From positions 1 to 64,000 of the forward strand of contig NZ_BAXR01000004.1 of the NCBI RefSeq assembly GCF_001310635.1: a stretch of DNA of 64,000 nucleotides. The letters are read 5' to 3'. The stretch's first letter is position 1. Every line of letters begins with the position of its first letter. This document shows, piece after piece, positions 8,257-17,866 of this stretch. Origin of the DNA: Bacillus sp. JCM 19034. GTDB taxonomy: Bacteria; Bacillota; Bacilli; Bacillales; Bacillaceae_D. A program made the position numbers and the translations under genes. Below the pieces are notes generated by a model. It did no database searches. It was not told the origin of the DNA and saw nothing but the letters and a program-made list of their open reading frames with translations.

Positions 8257-8622
8257 TCACCCCTCCAATTCTAATTGGAGTTTTTCTAGACCTTGCTCTA
8301 AATCTAAAGAGGTTCTTACATTATTCAGCTTAATCCCCATATCAATTAAGGTAATTGCAACAGCTGGCTGTATACCTGTCAAAACGACCTTAGCTCCCAT
8401 CAAGCTTGACATATCAACGACATCACCAAGAACTTTTGCAATAAAAGAGTCAATCATATCAACCGACGTTAAATCGATAACAACTCCTAGTGAACCTTCG
8501 TCATGAATTTTTTTAAGCAAATCCTCCTGAAATTGTAAAGCCGTTTGATCATCTAACTCAACTTGTATACTCACTAACAAGTAGTTGCGCAATTTTAAAA
8601 TTGGTATTCTCAACTTTTCCAT
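8257..8622 (-). CDS. rsbS: RsbS, stressosome STAS protein
   Basis: 121-residue STAS protein with the phosphorylatable serine in [20 protein letters not shown]. It forms the stressosome core with RsbR and sequesters RsbT. A strong AAAGGGGG site precedes the ATG, and the gene begins 11 bases after rsbR. Confidence 0.94.
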   Translation of the reverse strand: MEKLRIPILKLRNYLLVSIQVELDDQTALQFQEDLLKKIHDEGSLGVVIDLTSVDMIDSFIAKVLGDVVDMSSLMGAKVVLTGIQPAVAITLIDMGIKLNNVRTSLDLEQGLEKLQLELEG

Positions 8623-8633
8623 GCCCCCTTTAA

Positions 8634-9451
8634 TTAAAGGTCAATTACTTTTTTATTGATCAATTCAAACGCAGTTTCTATCCCCTTTTTCAACGTACTT
8701 CTAGTCGGGAAATGACTTAAATCTATCCCTAAATTAACGATTGTTTGTGCAATTTCAGGACGTATTCCAACTAAAATACACGTTGCTCCAATTAAACGAA
8801 CGGCTTCAGATGCTTGAATAATATGATGAGCTACCATCGTATCCACAACGGGAACTCCCGTTATATCAATTAGTACTACTTCCGATCGATGTTCAATTAC
8901 GCCTTCTAACAAGTTTTCCATAATCAACTTAGCACGTGCAGTATCAATAGTGCCAATCAGTGGCATAACTGTAACTCCTTCAAATATAGGGATTAATGGT
9001 GCCGATAGCTCCAATAAAGAAAGCTTCTGCATCTCAAATATCCCTTCCCACGATCCGGTATAATCAGAAACTAATTGATTAATAATGGCACTTGTCCAAT
9101 CCTCGAGATTATGAAATGTCTCTAAAAATCTTCTAACGATGGAGAAGTCGTCGAATAAACTTCAAATATTACCCTTCGAAACGCTTGCATACCTTGAGTG
9201 AAATAAGACAAAGGCCAGCCACTTTGAATATATTCATCAGCAAAATCACTAATCTTCATTTTTGCCTCTTCAGAGCTGATATCCCCCATGCTTAAAATAT
9301 AATTCATAAATGTTTGATTCGTATGTTCATAAACAGAATCTGTTATCGATTCTAAATATTGTTCTTCTCTTATTTTCTCAATTTCTACTTTCCATTTTTC
9401 CAAAATTTGTTGACGTTCTTTTAAAATAAATGAAACTAAATAAGACTGCAT
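8634..9451 (-). CDS. rsbR: RsbR stressosome sensor (frame broken in this sequence)
   Basis: The N-terminal non-heme globin sensor ([20 protein letters not shown]) and the C-terminal STAS domain ([19 protein letters not shown], then [18 protein letters not shown] with the conserved threonine) lie in different frames. The break is at a run of five A's at 9124-9128 (T's in the coding strand). One extra T restores one continuous protein of about 272 residues, including the linker between domains. I read it as a sequencing or assembly error, not as two genes. Sensor subunit of the stressosome and first gene of rsbRSTU. Confidence 0.88.
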
Positions 9452-9612
9452 ATTACTCCAATCCCCTTCCATCTTCTTTACACATATTATTTCATGAGAC
9501 CGATATCGTTGCAAAGAGTTCGTGCTTTACATTTTCATGACAAAGATTCATATCCCAAATTTATTGACTATTTACCGCCTTATTGCGTAAAATCCATCAA
9601 TCGTTCCTAATA

Positions 9613-9637
9613 CAAAAAAACCCCGCATCGCGGAGTT
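9613..9637 (-). terminator. Terminator after ndoA
   Basis: CTCCGC/GCGGGG hairpin followed by seven T's on the minus strand, between ndoA and rsbR. Some readthrough into rsbR is plausible, as in B. subtilis. Confidence 0.8.
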
Positions 9638-9644
9638 CCCTACT

Positions 9645-9992
9645 TTAAAAATCTATAAGTCCTAAGCTAATAAACAATGCATCGTTAACTCGGTTCATCA
9701 TATCCTCATCTAAATGAGTGATCTTATCTGTCAATCGTTGTTTATCAATTGTTCGTATTTGTTCAAGCAAGATAACCGAATCACGATCAAACCCATAGCG
9801 TTTTGCATTAATTTCAACATGCGTCGGCAATTTCGCTTTTTGTATTTGTGCTGTAATCGCTGCCACGATTACGGTAGGACTGAACCGATTTCCAATATCA
9901 TTTTGGATAATCAAAACAGGCCTGACCCCGCCTTGTTCAGATCCTACAACAGGAGAAAGATCAGCAAAATAGACATCACCTCGTTTGACCAT
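9645..9992 (-). CDS. ndoA: Type II toxin endoribonuclease NdoA (MazF family)
   Basis: 115 residues, almost identical in layout to B. subtilis Endo[22 protein letters not shown] at the start, [19 protein letters not shown] in the middle and [20 protein letters not shown] toward the end. Family members cut mRNA at UACAU-type sites. The ATG at 9992 follows the antitoxin stop by six bases. Pairs with NdoAI. Confidence 0.95.
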   Translation of the reverse strand: MVKRGDVYFADLSPVVGSEQGGVRPVLIIQNDIGNRFSPTVIVAAITAQIQKAKLPTHVEINAKRYGFDRDSVILLEQIRTIDKQRLTDKITHLDEDMMNRVNDALFISLGLIDF

Positions 9993-9998
9993 CAAAGG

Positions 9999-10277
9999 CT
10001 ACACCCCGCTCACTAAGCGATCGAGGGTATTCTCTGCTTCCTCCTCGGCAAGAAAAGATTCTGATGCAATATTTAAATTGATTTTAGCCATTTCCATATA
10101 ACCTTGCTGCATCGTCTCACGAATTTGGCGCTTTTTCCGTTCACGAAGGTACATTTTTGTTGCTTGTGAAATAAACTCACTACGATCGACATTTTCTTGC
10201 TTGATCATCCCGTCCACCTCGTTCAACAAATGTTGTGGCAAATTAATCATAATCCGTTCTGTACTTTGCTCTGACAC
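9999..10277 (-). CDS. ndoAI: Antitoxin NdoAI (EndoAI, MazE-like RHH protein)
   Basis: About 92 residues with an N-terminal ribbon-helix-helix DNA-binding domain (ERIMINLPQHLLNEVDGMI) and a C-terminal toxin-binding tail (GYMEMAKINLNIASES). The GTG at 10277 is favoured: GGTGG lies six bases before it and VSEQSTER aligns with MSESSART of the B. subtilis protein. Located between alr and ndoA as usual in Bacillus. Confidence 0.92.
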   Translation of the reverse strand: MSEQSTERIMINLPQHLLNEVDGMIKQENVDRSEFISQATKMYLRERKKRQIRETMQQGYMEMAKINLNIASESFLAEEEAENTLDRLVSGV

Positions 10278-10384
10278 AAACATCCACCCCCAGCATCCAC
10301 CATACACGCACTAGCTTATAGAGCCTATTTTTCTCATGAATAATCATACCATTTGCTCTCGCGATTTGCAAAGTCAATTATAAA

Positions 10385-11516
10385 TTATTTAACATAAACT
10401 CTGGGGACACGTGAACCAATCATACAAACAATTTCATAGTTAATCGTTTCAAGCCTACGTGCTACTTCATCCACTGTAATTACAGATTCCCCTTCTTGAC
10501 CAATTAACGTCACAATTGTTCCAACCTCAGTCGGACCATGTAAGCGAATCATACACTGATCCATACATATCCTACCTACTAATGGAACACGCTCTCCTTT
10601 AACTAGCACGTGACCACCTTTAGAACTATTTTTCCTAATCCAACCATCAGCATAACCAATTGGAAGCGTCCCTATCCACTCGCCTTCTTTTGTTTGATAA
10701 GTAGCCCCGTAGCTAATCGACTCCCCTTTTGGCAGCTGCTTTACATGTGTTATGCGTGTTTTAAGCGTGAATGCTGGTTTGAGCTTAATAGGTAGTTCAT
10801 CCTGAATTTCTAATGAAGGTGTTAACCCATATAACGAAATTCCAAATCGAAACATATTAAATGTATGATCAGGGAAACGCATCCCTGCTGCGCTATTACC
10901 ACTATGAATAAGCGGAACTTGAACATCGAGTTCTTTCAACCACATTAGCACATTTGTGAAGCGTTCATGCTGTTTTTCATAATACGTAGTTTCCTTCTCA
11001 TCAGCTGTTGCAAAATGAGTGAACAAACCTTCTAACTTCATAGAAGGGTGATTAGAGATATAAGTAATGATTGATATAAATTCTTCCTTTTCCCTAACAC
11101 CAATCCTCCCCATACCTGTATCTACTTTAACATGAACAATTAATTCTTCCTCATTTGTCATATATGAGTTAGCTTCTCGTAACCACTCTGATTGAAATAC
11201 TGTCACTGTAATCCGATAGTCAATGGCAATCGCGACGTCTTGGGGGCGTATACGTCCCATAACGAGAATTGGCGATTCAATTCCCGCCTCTCTTAATTCA
11301 ATTGCTTCATCTAAAAGGGCAACAGCTAAATAAGATGCTCCATTTCAATCGCTGCCATCGCAACCTCTACAGCCCCATGACCATAGCCATTTGCTTTACA
11401 ACAGCCATAACTTTTACGTCTCGTCCGCGATATAGCCGACATACAGACTCCATATTATGGCCAATTGCACTCAGGTCGATTTCTGCCCACGTATCACGGT
11501 AAAATTTCTTACTCAT
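10385..11516 (-). CDS. alr: Alanine racemase (two frame breaks in this sequence)
   Basis: PLP-dependent interconversion of L- and D-alanine for peptidoglycan. The start MSKKFYRDTWAEIDLSAIGHN (ATG at 11516, GGAGG seven bases upstream), the PLP lysine region AVVKANGYGHG, and the C-terminal catalytic domain (SYGATYQTKEGEWIGTLPIGYADG, VGRICMDQCMI) are all present. They fall in three frames because one base is missing near 11395-11397 (a run of T's) and one near 11340-11341 (a run of C's). Correcting both gives about 376 residues, normal for Alr. Likely sequence errors, since the gene is normally required. Confidence 0.88.
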
Positions 11517-11619
11517 TTCTGATCCTCCAATGACAATCCACTCTTATCCAAACAAACGTTAGCTTTCTCTATCTTACCATAAATAGTGTTTTAAACGACA
11601 ATCTTATCTCTTATAAAAA

Positions 11620-11650
11620 GCCTTCTATGAGACAGTCACTCATAGAAGGC
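11620..11650 (-). terminator. Terminator of the lipoprotein gene
   Basis: GCCTTCTATGAG...CTCATAGAAGGC, a perfect 12-bp stem followed by TTTTTAT on the minus strand. Confidence 0.85.
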
Positions 11651-11706
11651 AGACAAATTGCAAAGTCGGAAATCTATTTTGATTACATATTATGTTTGCA
11701 TCTTTA

Positions 11707-12720
11707 TTATTTTTCTTCCGTTCCATAAACAGAGCTAGCAATAGCGATCATGTCATCTACATCAAGATGCTCAGATGCCATAAAGAAATCAACTCCATTA
11801 TATGTCCACGTTAATGATTCATTGGTCATTACCCCGATCGTGAAGCCAAGATCAACTGGTTCTCCTTGACCACTCATATTCATTGGTGTTGAAGCTGGCA
11901 CAACTCTACTTTGCTCCTGAATAATTGTAAATGGCTTTTCACCACTATATTCTAATACAACCCGCTCTTCACCTTCCGAACCAATACTCTTTGAAGACTC
12001 TAGTTGAGTTCCGTCTGGTGTGTGCAATGGATAATGAACAGTCATCGGCTCAGTCGGTTCAGCCATTGCTGGTTCATCATTCATTTGTGCTCCGGTCATA
12101 TTCCGTTCAGTATCAAAGTCGCCATCATTAAAGTCTGCATTCCATTCAAAGCTAGTAAATCGCAAAGTAACAAGTACCTCTAGATCTGCATTCATAACGT
12201 TCACTTCAACAGGTGCTAAATCTTTTTTATTTAATTTGATTTCTTGAGTATGCAAGTTTTTATTCTGATAATTTGTATTCGTTTGGAAAATATAATGCTC
12301 CTCATCAGCAGTAAACGAACGTTCAGGATCCATCAATATATCTTGAATTAGTGATTCATACAAATAAACTTGACTGCCATTTGTTGGCCAATCACTTTGA
12401 AAACGGAAGCTCTTATTCAAAGCTGGGGTTAGTACAAATACACCGTCATCGTTACGTAAAATAATTTGACTTTGATCCTTACTTTCATTTTCTAATGCTA
12501 CACGATAATAGCTATCCGACTTATGCCAAACTTCCACTCCATACTGCTGTTGTTCACTTCCTGTTTCCAAAGTCATCGTTGCATCTAGCTTATACCCAGT
12601 CATATCAGAATGTTTCTTTTCTAAATCTGTCATGATGTCTTCTTGTGTTTTCTCGCCACACCCAGTAAGAACGATGGCAAGTAACAAACCGATTATTGTA
12701 GACCATAATACCTTTCTCAT
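11707..12720 (-). CDS. LolA-like outer-surface lipoprotein (YdcC family)
   Basis: 337-residue predicted lipoprotein: signal MRKVLWSTIIGLLLAIVLTGC with lipobox LTGC at 18-21, then a LolA/YdcC-type beta fold (KKHSDMTGYKLDATMTLETG). The C-terminal part keeps the family's short DUF4367-like module. B. subtilis ydcC occupies the same place between acpS and alr and is expressed in sporulation; function unknown. The ATG at 12720 has a GGGGTG site. Confidence 0.8.
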   Translation of the reverse strand: MRKVLWSTIIGLLLAIVLTGCGEKTQEDIMTDLEKKHSDMTGYKLDATMTLETGSEQQQYGVEVWHKSDSYYRVALENESKDQSQIILRNDDGVFVLTPALNKSFRFQSDWPTNGSQVYLYESLIQDILMDPERSFTADEEHYIFQTNTNYQNKNLHTQEIKLNKKDLAPVEVNVMNADLEVLVTLRFTSFEWNADFNDGDFDTERNMTGAQMNDEPAMAEPTEPMTVHYPLHTPDGTQLESSKSIGSEGEERVVLEYSGEKPFTIIQEQSRVVPASTPMNMSGQGEPVDLGFTIGVMTNESLTWTYNGVDFFMASEHLDVDDMIAIASSVYGTEEK

Positions 12721-12929
12721 GCCTTCACCCCTTTGTCTCATTTGCAAGAAGATCAAAGACATTCAGTGCGCCTATCACTTGTTGTTTTTTATTTCTACTT
12801 AATTGGTGCACGACTGGAAATGCCCTTTGTAGAAACCTTTCATTCAAATTGAGTAGACGATGAATGACTCTCCTCTTCTATTCGCACTACAACTATATGA
12901 GACAACCTTAGGCAATATGCAGACTAGCT

Positions 12930-13286
12930 TTACAAGCTTTCTATAATCACTTGAGCAACAGCATACATTTCACTATGAGAAATGGAGATATGAAGGCGAT
13001 CGTTGACCCCTTTTACGTTAATTATCGGTTTTCCTGATTCTTCATTTGCAACAATAATATCATGCCAATTATAATCCTTTGAAATGCCCGTCCCAGCTGC
13101 TTTTACAAAAGCCTCCTTCGCTGCAAAACGTCCCGCTAAAAATTCTGCTTGCCTTTTTCCTTGAAGCATGTGATAACATTTACATTCTGAATCAGTTAGA
13201 ATTCTCTCTACAAATGCTGGCTGGCGGTGTACAATTTCTTTAATACGATTAATTTCAACTATATCAATCCCAATACCTTTGATCAT
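12930..13286 (-). CDS. acpS: Holo-[acyl-carrier-protein] synthase
   Basis: 118 residues with the two conserved motifs GIGIDIVEINRI (Mg/CoA site) and FAAKEAFVKAAGTGI. It transfers 4'-phosphopantetheine from CoA to apo-ACP for fatty acid synthesis. Start at 13286 is preceded by GAGGAG. It is divergent from the rhomboid gene. The 160 bases downstream, before the lipoprotein gene, hold no feature I can support. Confidence 0.95.
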   Translation of the reverse strand: MIKGIGIDIVEINRIKEIVHRQPAFVERILTDSECKCYHMLQGKRQAEFLAGRFAAKEAFVKAAGTGISKDYNWHDIIVANEESGKPIINVKGVNDRLHISISHSEMYAVAQVIIESL

Positions 13287-13394
13287 AATTCTCCTCATTT
13301 CTACTTAATGAATGTTAAATTTTTATTCACATAGCCTATATAAAGGGATTATGACAATTCTTTGCTATAATAACAACTAGAAAGGAGATGAACG

Positions 13395-14138
13395 ATGTTT
13401 ATACGTAACGAAAGCTTCTACTCATTCAGAAAGAATTACCCTATCGTAACCATATTAGCAGCGACACACATTATTTTGTTTTTATGGATGAATCTTTTTC
13501 CTTTTGGTGACTTGATTTATCTTTACGGGTAGGTAATAATTTGGCTGTAGCTTATGGGGAATATTGGCGACTTGTTACTCCGGTCTTTTTACACATCAGT
13601 TTGACACATGTCGTATTTAACACTTTTTCTCTAATCATCTTCGGTCCAGCTGCTGAAAAATGCTTGGCTCCGCTAAGTTTATTGTTTTTACTTACTCACC
13701 GGAATTATCGCTAATATTGCGACATTTTTATTAGAGCCACCGATGTATACTCACTTAGGTGCATCTGGGGCCATTTATGGACTGCTCGGACTATATTTAT
13801 ACATCTTCATAAACCGTAAAGACTTAATGGATCGTAATAACGGACAAATTGTCATAACGATTCTTATCATCGGTATTATCATGACTTTTGTTCATTCGAA
13901 CATTAATATTCTAGCTCACTTATTTGGCTTACTTTCTGGTGCTGCTCTCGCCCCAATTTTTCTAATCGGAGTAAAGCCTAATTACATGCAAAGGTCTTCG
14001 TATACAGAACCCAATGAACCAGTCTTCAATCCAAATCGCTGGCAAAAGAGTGCGAGAAATAAACAAATGCTCAAAAAAGGGCTATGGATCGGGTTAGCTG
14101 TCTTAATCATTGCTGGTATTTTATCGAGATTGTTTTAA
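13395..14138 (+). CDS. Rhomboid family intramembrane serine protease (three frame breaks in this sequence)
   Basis: A YdcA-like rhomboid with several membrane helices, the HISLTHVVFN segment, the catalytic serine in GASGAIYGLLGLYLY and the catalytic histidine in LAHLFGLLSGAALAP. The reading frame breaks three times at short runs (G at 13527-13529, A at 13656-13660, T at 13685-13689). Adding one base to each joins all pieces into about 248 residues. ATG at 13395 has AAAGGAG seven bases upstream. Position beside acpS matches B. subtilis ydcA. Three such errors in one otherwise well-conserved gene point to base-calling error. Confidence 0.82.
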
Positions 14139-14288
14139 TTCATAATATTCGCTGGAGTAAGTTAGAGAGGAACCGGAGAAGTGCATCGGCTACTCACGTG
14201 AACGTTTTACTAAAAGAACCCACTTTCACTTACAGTAAAGCTAATACCATAGTCTAGAAGAACGCTCCACGTCTTTCTTAGGAAAATC

Positions 14289-14326
14289 GAGGTAGGATGA
14301 TTAATCGTTTGGTCATCTCCTACCTC
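14289..14326. terminator. Convergent terminator after the rhomboid gene
   Basis: GAGGTAGGATGA...TCATCTCCTACCTC stem with one bulge; it overlaps the stop of the 14313 gene. Confidence 0.7.
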
Positions 14327-14837
14327 TATTTATAGACAAATATTTCGTCTCATGAAGGGGATCATACACCTCTATTACATTTGGTGTACGTTGAAACTGA
14401 TACCGACAATAATGATGAACGATTTTACAAAAATCTTTAAATCTCACTTCGTTAAAATCAATAATCATTTTTTGCACATATAATGAATCTTCCGTTTTCT
14501 CAAAGAACATCCCCGTGACAGTATCTAACCTTTTACTATTTACTAGCTCTTTATTCGATATAAACCACTTTATAAGATGATCTGTTAGTGGTACAAGCAC
14601 AAGGTGAAAATGCCTTTCAGTATAAAACTGAAATCTCTTTAACCTTTCCCATTGTTGTGATACATGTATCAAAAAATCAAACATGGTCAAAGAATGAACA
14701 GACTCTAGTATTATTCCGTTAATGCTACATTGAACATGTCTCTTCCATATTGAATGGTTATGTATATCTTTGCTGTTTTTGTACGGGTTTTCAATTAGCT
14801 TCCCATATTTATACAGTAATGTCGATTGTGATTTCAT
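14313..14837 (-). CDS. Protein of unknown function in a Fur-boxed operon
   Basis: 174 residues; I do not recognise the family. It has no signal peptide or membrane helix, is rich in aromatic residues, histidine and lysine, and contains FHLVLVPLTDHLIKWF and FKDFCKIVHHYCRYQF. It starts seven bases after a DUF2325 gene and shares that gene's promoter and Fur-type operator, so an iron-limited expression pattern is likely. The genuine function is open. Confidence 0.6.
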   Translation of the reverse strand: MKSQSTLLYKYGKLIENPYKNSKDIHNHSIWKRHVQCSINGIILESVHSLTMFDFLIHVSQQWERLKRFQFYTERHFHLVLVPLTDHLIKWFISNKELVNSKRLDTVTGMFFEKTEDSLYVQKMIIDFNEVRFKDFCKIVHHYCRYQFQRTPNVIEVYDPLHETKYLSINRGRR

Positions 14838-14844
14838 AGTTGTT

Positions 14845-15176
14845 TCATCCTTTTCTTTGTCGCTTTAATGCACAATCTTCTTTAAATGCACAATCTATTC
14901 TACAATTCCCAATAGCTTGATAAATTGAACACCATGAGCGCTTCGCATAACAGATTGGTATGTCTTGCTCACTTGCTTGTTTCTTCAGGACGTTTGATAA
15001 ATTATGATTAATAAAATCTGTTAATACGAGAATTAGATCAACGTGCGATGGAATTCTCCTTTTAACCATTTGAACCTTTCGACCATTTAGATGAATAATT
15101 TCTTCAAAACCCAACTCTTCTAGTTTTTTGGTATAGATCCGAGACGATCTGCTCCTACGATTAATAGTGATGACAT
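14845..15176 (-). CDS. DUF2325 domain protein (frame broken in this sequence)
   Basis: The true start is the ATG at 15176, after GGAGGGAGG, giving MSSLLIVGADRLGSIPKK, the usual DUF2325 opening. The frame then breaks at a six-T run (15124-15129; A's in the coding strand). The remainder, LEELGFEEIIHLNGRKVQ through FINHNLSNVLKKQASEQDI to CIYQAIGNC, is in the next frame. Corrected length is about 111 residues. The C-terminal part is cysteine-rich (SWCSIY, GNCRIDCAFKEDCAL). DUF2325 function is unknown. Controlled by the Fur-type site at 15194-15212. Confidence 0.78.
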
Positions 15177-15193
15177 TTCTTCCTCCCTCCATT

Positions 15194-15212
15194 GATAACA
15201 ATTATCATTATC
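15194..15212 (-). promoter_or_regulatory. Fur box
   Basis: GATAACAATTATCATTATC matches the 19-bp Fur consensus GATAATGATAATCATTATC at 16 of 19 positions. It lies directly after the -10 of the minus-strand promoter, where binding would block transcription. Confidence 0.75.
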
Positions 15213-15215
15213 ATA

Positions 15216-15245
15216 ATACTAATTGATATCCTTTCTCACTGTCAA
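15216..15245 (-). promoter_or_regulatory. Promoter of the DUF2325 operon
   Basis: TTGACA, 18 bases, TAGTAT on the minus strand, with the Fur box immediately downstream. Confidence 0.65.
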
Positions 15246-15367
15246 CATCTTCATAATAATTTAAGAAATAATTTGAAAATACCTTTTTAAAATTAGGTTA
15301 TATTAATGGTAGTCAATCGTTCGATTTTCTTGTAAAGTAAGTACATACTAAAGGAGGTGGCTGTCAT

Positions 15368-16735
15368 ATGGTAGCAAACATGACAGAAGACCAATTACTT
15401 GTTTTGGTCATAAAATACTTAAAAGAAGCGAAAAGAACAGCCTTACAGCAAATTCTTGATGAGCTTCATCCTTATGATGTCGCCCAATTATATAAAGGGT
15501 TACCTGAGAAGCACCATCATAAATTCCTAACATATTTAACTCCTGATCAAATAGCAGACTTGATCCAAGAGTTAGAACATGAGATGCAGGTTGAAATTTT
15601 ACATAAGCTTGGGATTGAGCGATCTTCTAAAGTTATGGATTTAATGGATAACGATGATCTCGCTGATTTATTAAATGAGTTGTCAGTTGATAAAATCCAA
15701 GAATTCCTTGATGTCATGAAGAAAGAAGATTCACAGCACATTCAATCATTAATGAGTTATCAAGCTGAAACAGCTGGCGGACTTATGACTAACCAATTTG
15801 TATGGATACACGCCGACCAAACTGTTAGACAAGCTGTTGACAAACTAAAAGAATACGCTCATTTCTCCGAAAACATCTATTATTTATACGTAATCAATGA
15901 AGATAAACAATTAGTTGGTGTTGTTTCATATCGTGATTTGCTTATAGCTGAACTCAATGAAATTATTGAAGATTTAATGTTTAACCGCGTTGTCTCTGTT
16001 CATGTTGACGATGATCAAGAAGAAGTTGCCCAGACCATTGAGCGCTATGACTTTATTGCGGTTCCTGTTGTAGATAATCAAAATAAACTATTAGGAATCA
16101 TAACCGTTGATGATGCCATCGACGTCGTTATTAAAGAAGCAAATGAGGATATCGAAAAATTATCAGCTTCCGGTAAAGATATTGACTTCAACACGAAAGC
16201 AACCACTGCATCTATTCGCCGTTTACCTTGGCTGATATTATTATTGTTTATCGGGCTTGTTTCTGGGAGTATTATTAGTGGTTTTGAAGAAACGTTGGAA
16301 CAAGTTGTAGCTCTTATCTTTTTTATGCCAATGATAGCCGGAATGACGGGGAATACAGGAACGCAATCGTTAGCAGTAGTGGTCCGAGGTATTGTTACGG
16401 CGAATGTCGACCGCAAAACGACGATAAAGCTCATTTTTCGTGAGCTTCGTGTCGGTATCATTATTGGGGTGACCTGTGGCATGCTTATCTCTATCATTGC
16501 TTTTTTATGGCAAGATCAAAATATATACTTAGGGTTAGTTGTTGGTGTATCATTGCTCATTACCCTGATTGTCGGAACATTAGCTGGAACAATTATCCCT
16601 CTATTATTGTACCGTTTTGGGGTTGATCCTGCGGTTGCATCAGGTCCGTTAATCACAACATTAAACGATATTTTTTCACTTATGATCTATTTTGGAATTG
16701 CGACAGCCTTCTTACAGCACCTTGTCGGTTTATAA
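15368..16735 (+). CDS. mgtE: Magnesium transporter MgtE (first copy)
   Basis: 455 residues, normal for MgtE: cytosolic N domain (about 1-130), two CBS domains (MTNQFVWIHADQTVRQAVDKL and MFNRVVSVHVDDDQEEVAQTI, about 135-255), a plug helix and five membrane helices (about 285-455) including PMIAGMTGNTGTQSLAVVVRG. Gated Mg2+ channel. An AAAGGAGG site lies ten bases before the ATG. No M-box is visible in the 150-base leader, unlike the second copy at 39400-40760. Confidence 0.93.
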   Translation: MVANMTEDQLLVLVIKYLKEAKRTALQQILDELHPYDVAQLYKGLPEKHHHKFLTYLTPDQIADLIQELEHEMQVEILHKLGIERSSKVMDLMDNDDLADLLNELSVDKIQEFLDVMKKEDSQHIQSLMSYQAETAGGLMTNQFVWIHADQTVRQAVDKLKEYAHFSENIYYLYVINEDKQLVGVVSYRDLLIAELNEIIEDLMFNRVVSVHVDDDQEEVAQTIERYDFIAVPVVDNQNKLLGIITVDDAIDVVIKEANEDIEKLSASGKDIDFNTKATTASIRRLPWLILLLFIGLVSGSIISGFEETLEQVVALIFFMPMIAGMTGNTGTQSLAVVVRGIVTANVDRKTTIKLIFRELRVGIIIGVTCGMLISIIAFLWQDQNIYLGLVVGVSLLITLIVGTLAGTIIPLLLYRFGVDPAVASGPLITTLNDIFSLMIYFGIATAFLQHLVGL

Positions 16736-16820
16736 GATAAGAGTCGACCATTTCCCTGGAAATATGTAAGAAAAACACGAAGCTATCACTGTGCAAAAGA
16801 ATCAACCGAAAAATAATCGA

Positions 16821-16853
16821 AGAGGTGTCGAAAGTTCATACTTTCAACACCTC
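16821..16853 (+). terminator. Terminator of mgtE
   Basis: AGAGGTGTCGAAAGT...ACTTTCAACACCTCTTTT hairpin with one mismatch and a T tail. Confidence 0.85.
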
Positions 16854-16859
16854 TTTTCA

Positions 16860-16958
16860 TTAATTGACGAAATAACCACCAACTGTCCAATATAAAATGC
16901 CATATAACACAACAATACCTGCAATTATAGCAAAAAGCGTTTTATTTGAAAGCTTCAT
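16860..16958 (-). CDS. Small single-helix membrane protein, 32 residues
   Basis: A short gene with AAAGGTGA directly upstream, beginning MKLSNKTLFAIIAGIVVLYG and consisting of one hydrophobic helix (about residues 8-27) with a short polar N-terminus. No recognised family. It converges on mgtE across the mgtE terminator. Small membrane proteins near Mg2+ transporters are known (E. coli MgtS), but I see no sequence basis for that link here. Confidence 0.6.
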   Translation of the reverse strand: MKLSNKTLFAIIAGIVVLYGILYWTVGGYFVN

Positions 16959-17098
16959 GAAATCACCTTTCCTTTTTCAACACAATTATACAGCAGATTT
17001 CAGCTCTTGAAAGGAAGTTGCTCGGAGTTCTCTTAATATACCGTTACGAGTTCACAAGATGTTTAGAACTTGAAACATCTAAGCCGGATCTTAGTTTT

Positions 17099-17866
17099 TT
17101 ATCTTAATGAATAAGGTACTACTTGTACACCTTCGACTGCAAGTGCACGCCTTAATTCTTTCCCAAAGCGAATGGCGTCTTCATTATCACCATGAATGCA
17201 AACCGTATCGGCTTTAATTGGAACCCATTTTCCTTCTATTGATTTCACTTTTTGTTCCTTGATCATCGTTAGCACTTGAGCTACAGCTAATTTACTATTT
17301 GTAATCATCGCCTTTTCCCCAAGGTGTCTAGGAGTTAATGTCCCATCTGATAAATAAGTACGGTCAGCAAACACCTCGTTGGCAACCTTTAACTGTTTTT
17401 CTTGCCCGGCTTTCACAAGCTCACTTCCTGATAAACCATACAAAATAAGTGATGCATCACAATCGGCAACTGCCTGTGCAATGGCACTTGCAACTTCAGG
17501 ATTGATTGCTGCTTCATTATAAAGTGCACCATGAGGTTTCACATGCTTTAATGCCGTTTGGTGAAGGGAACAAAAGCCTTTCAGTGCACTAATCTGATAG
17601 ACAACCATATGATAAATATCGTCTAATGACGTTTGAATAAATCGCCTACCGAAACCAGCTACATCTTGATATCCGGGATGTGCTCCGATTTGTACACCTT
17701 GATGTGCGGAAATCTTAACCGTTTGAGCCATTGTATTATGATCGCCTGCATGATATCCACACGCAATATTAACCGATGTAACAGCTTTTATCAATTCATG
17801 ATCATTTCCAATTTGATAAACGCCAAAGCTTTCTCCAATATCACTATTTAAATCAACTGTTAGCAC
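17099..17866 (-). CDS. pxpA: 5-oxoprolinase subunit A (LamB/YcsF family)
   Basis: 255 residues starting VDLNSDIGESFG, with NIACGYHAGDHNTM, GAHPGYQD and KPHGALYNEA motifs. PxpA works with PxpB and PxpC in ATP-dependent opening of 5-oxoproline to glutamate. The start overlaps the end of pxpC by 14 bases. Last gene of pxpB-pxpC-pxpA. Confidence 0.93.
   Translation of the reverse strand: MLTVDLNSDIGESFGVYQIGNDHELIKAVTSVNIACGYHAGDHNTMAQTVKISAHQGVQIGAHPGYQDVAGFGRRFIQTSLDDIYHMVVYQISALKGFCSLHQTALKHVKPHGALYNEAAINPEVASAIAQAVADCDASLILYGLSGSELVKAGQEKQLKVANEVFADRTYLSDGTLTPRHLGEKAMITNSKLAVAQVLTMIKEQKVKSIEGKWVPIKADTVCIHGDNEDAIRFGKELRRALAVEGVQVVPYSLR

Noticed and set aside
8634-9514. RsbR as two separate proteins or a programmed frameshift
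   Set aside because: There is no slippery heptamer with a downstream structure, the second part has no ribosome site, and many neighbouring genes show the same one-base homopolymer defects.
12721-12890. A short open frame (about 53 codons) between acpS and the lipoprotein gene
   Set aside because: No start with a ribosome site and no recognisable family. It may be a remnant, but I cannot support it.
15174-15201. An upstream start for the DUF2325 gene at 15201
   Set aside because: That start gives a wrong-frame N-terminus unlike the family. The ATG at 15176 has the GGAGGGAGG site and reads the conserved opening up to the A run.
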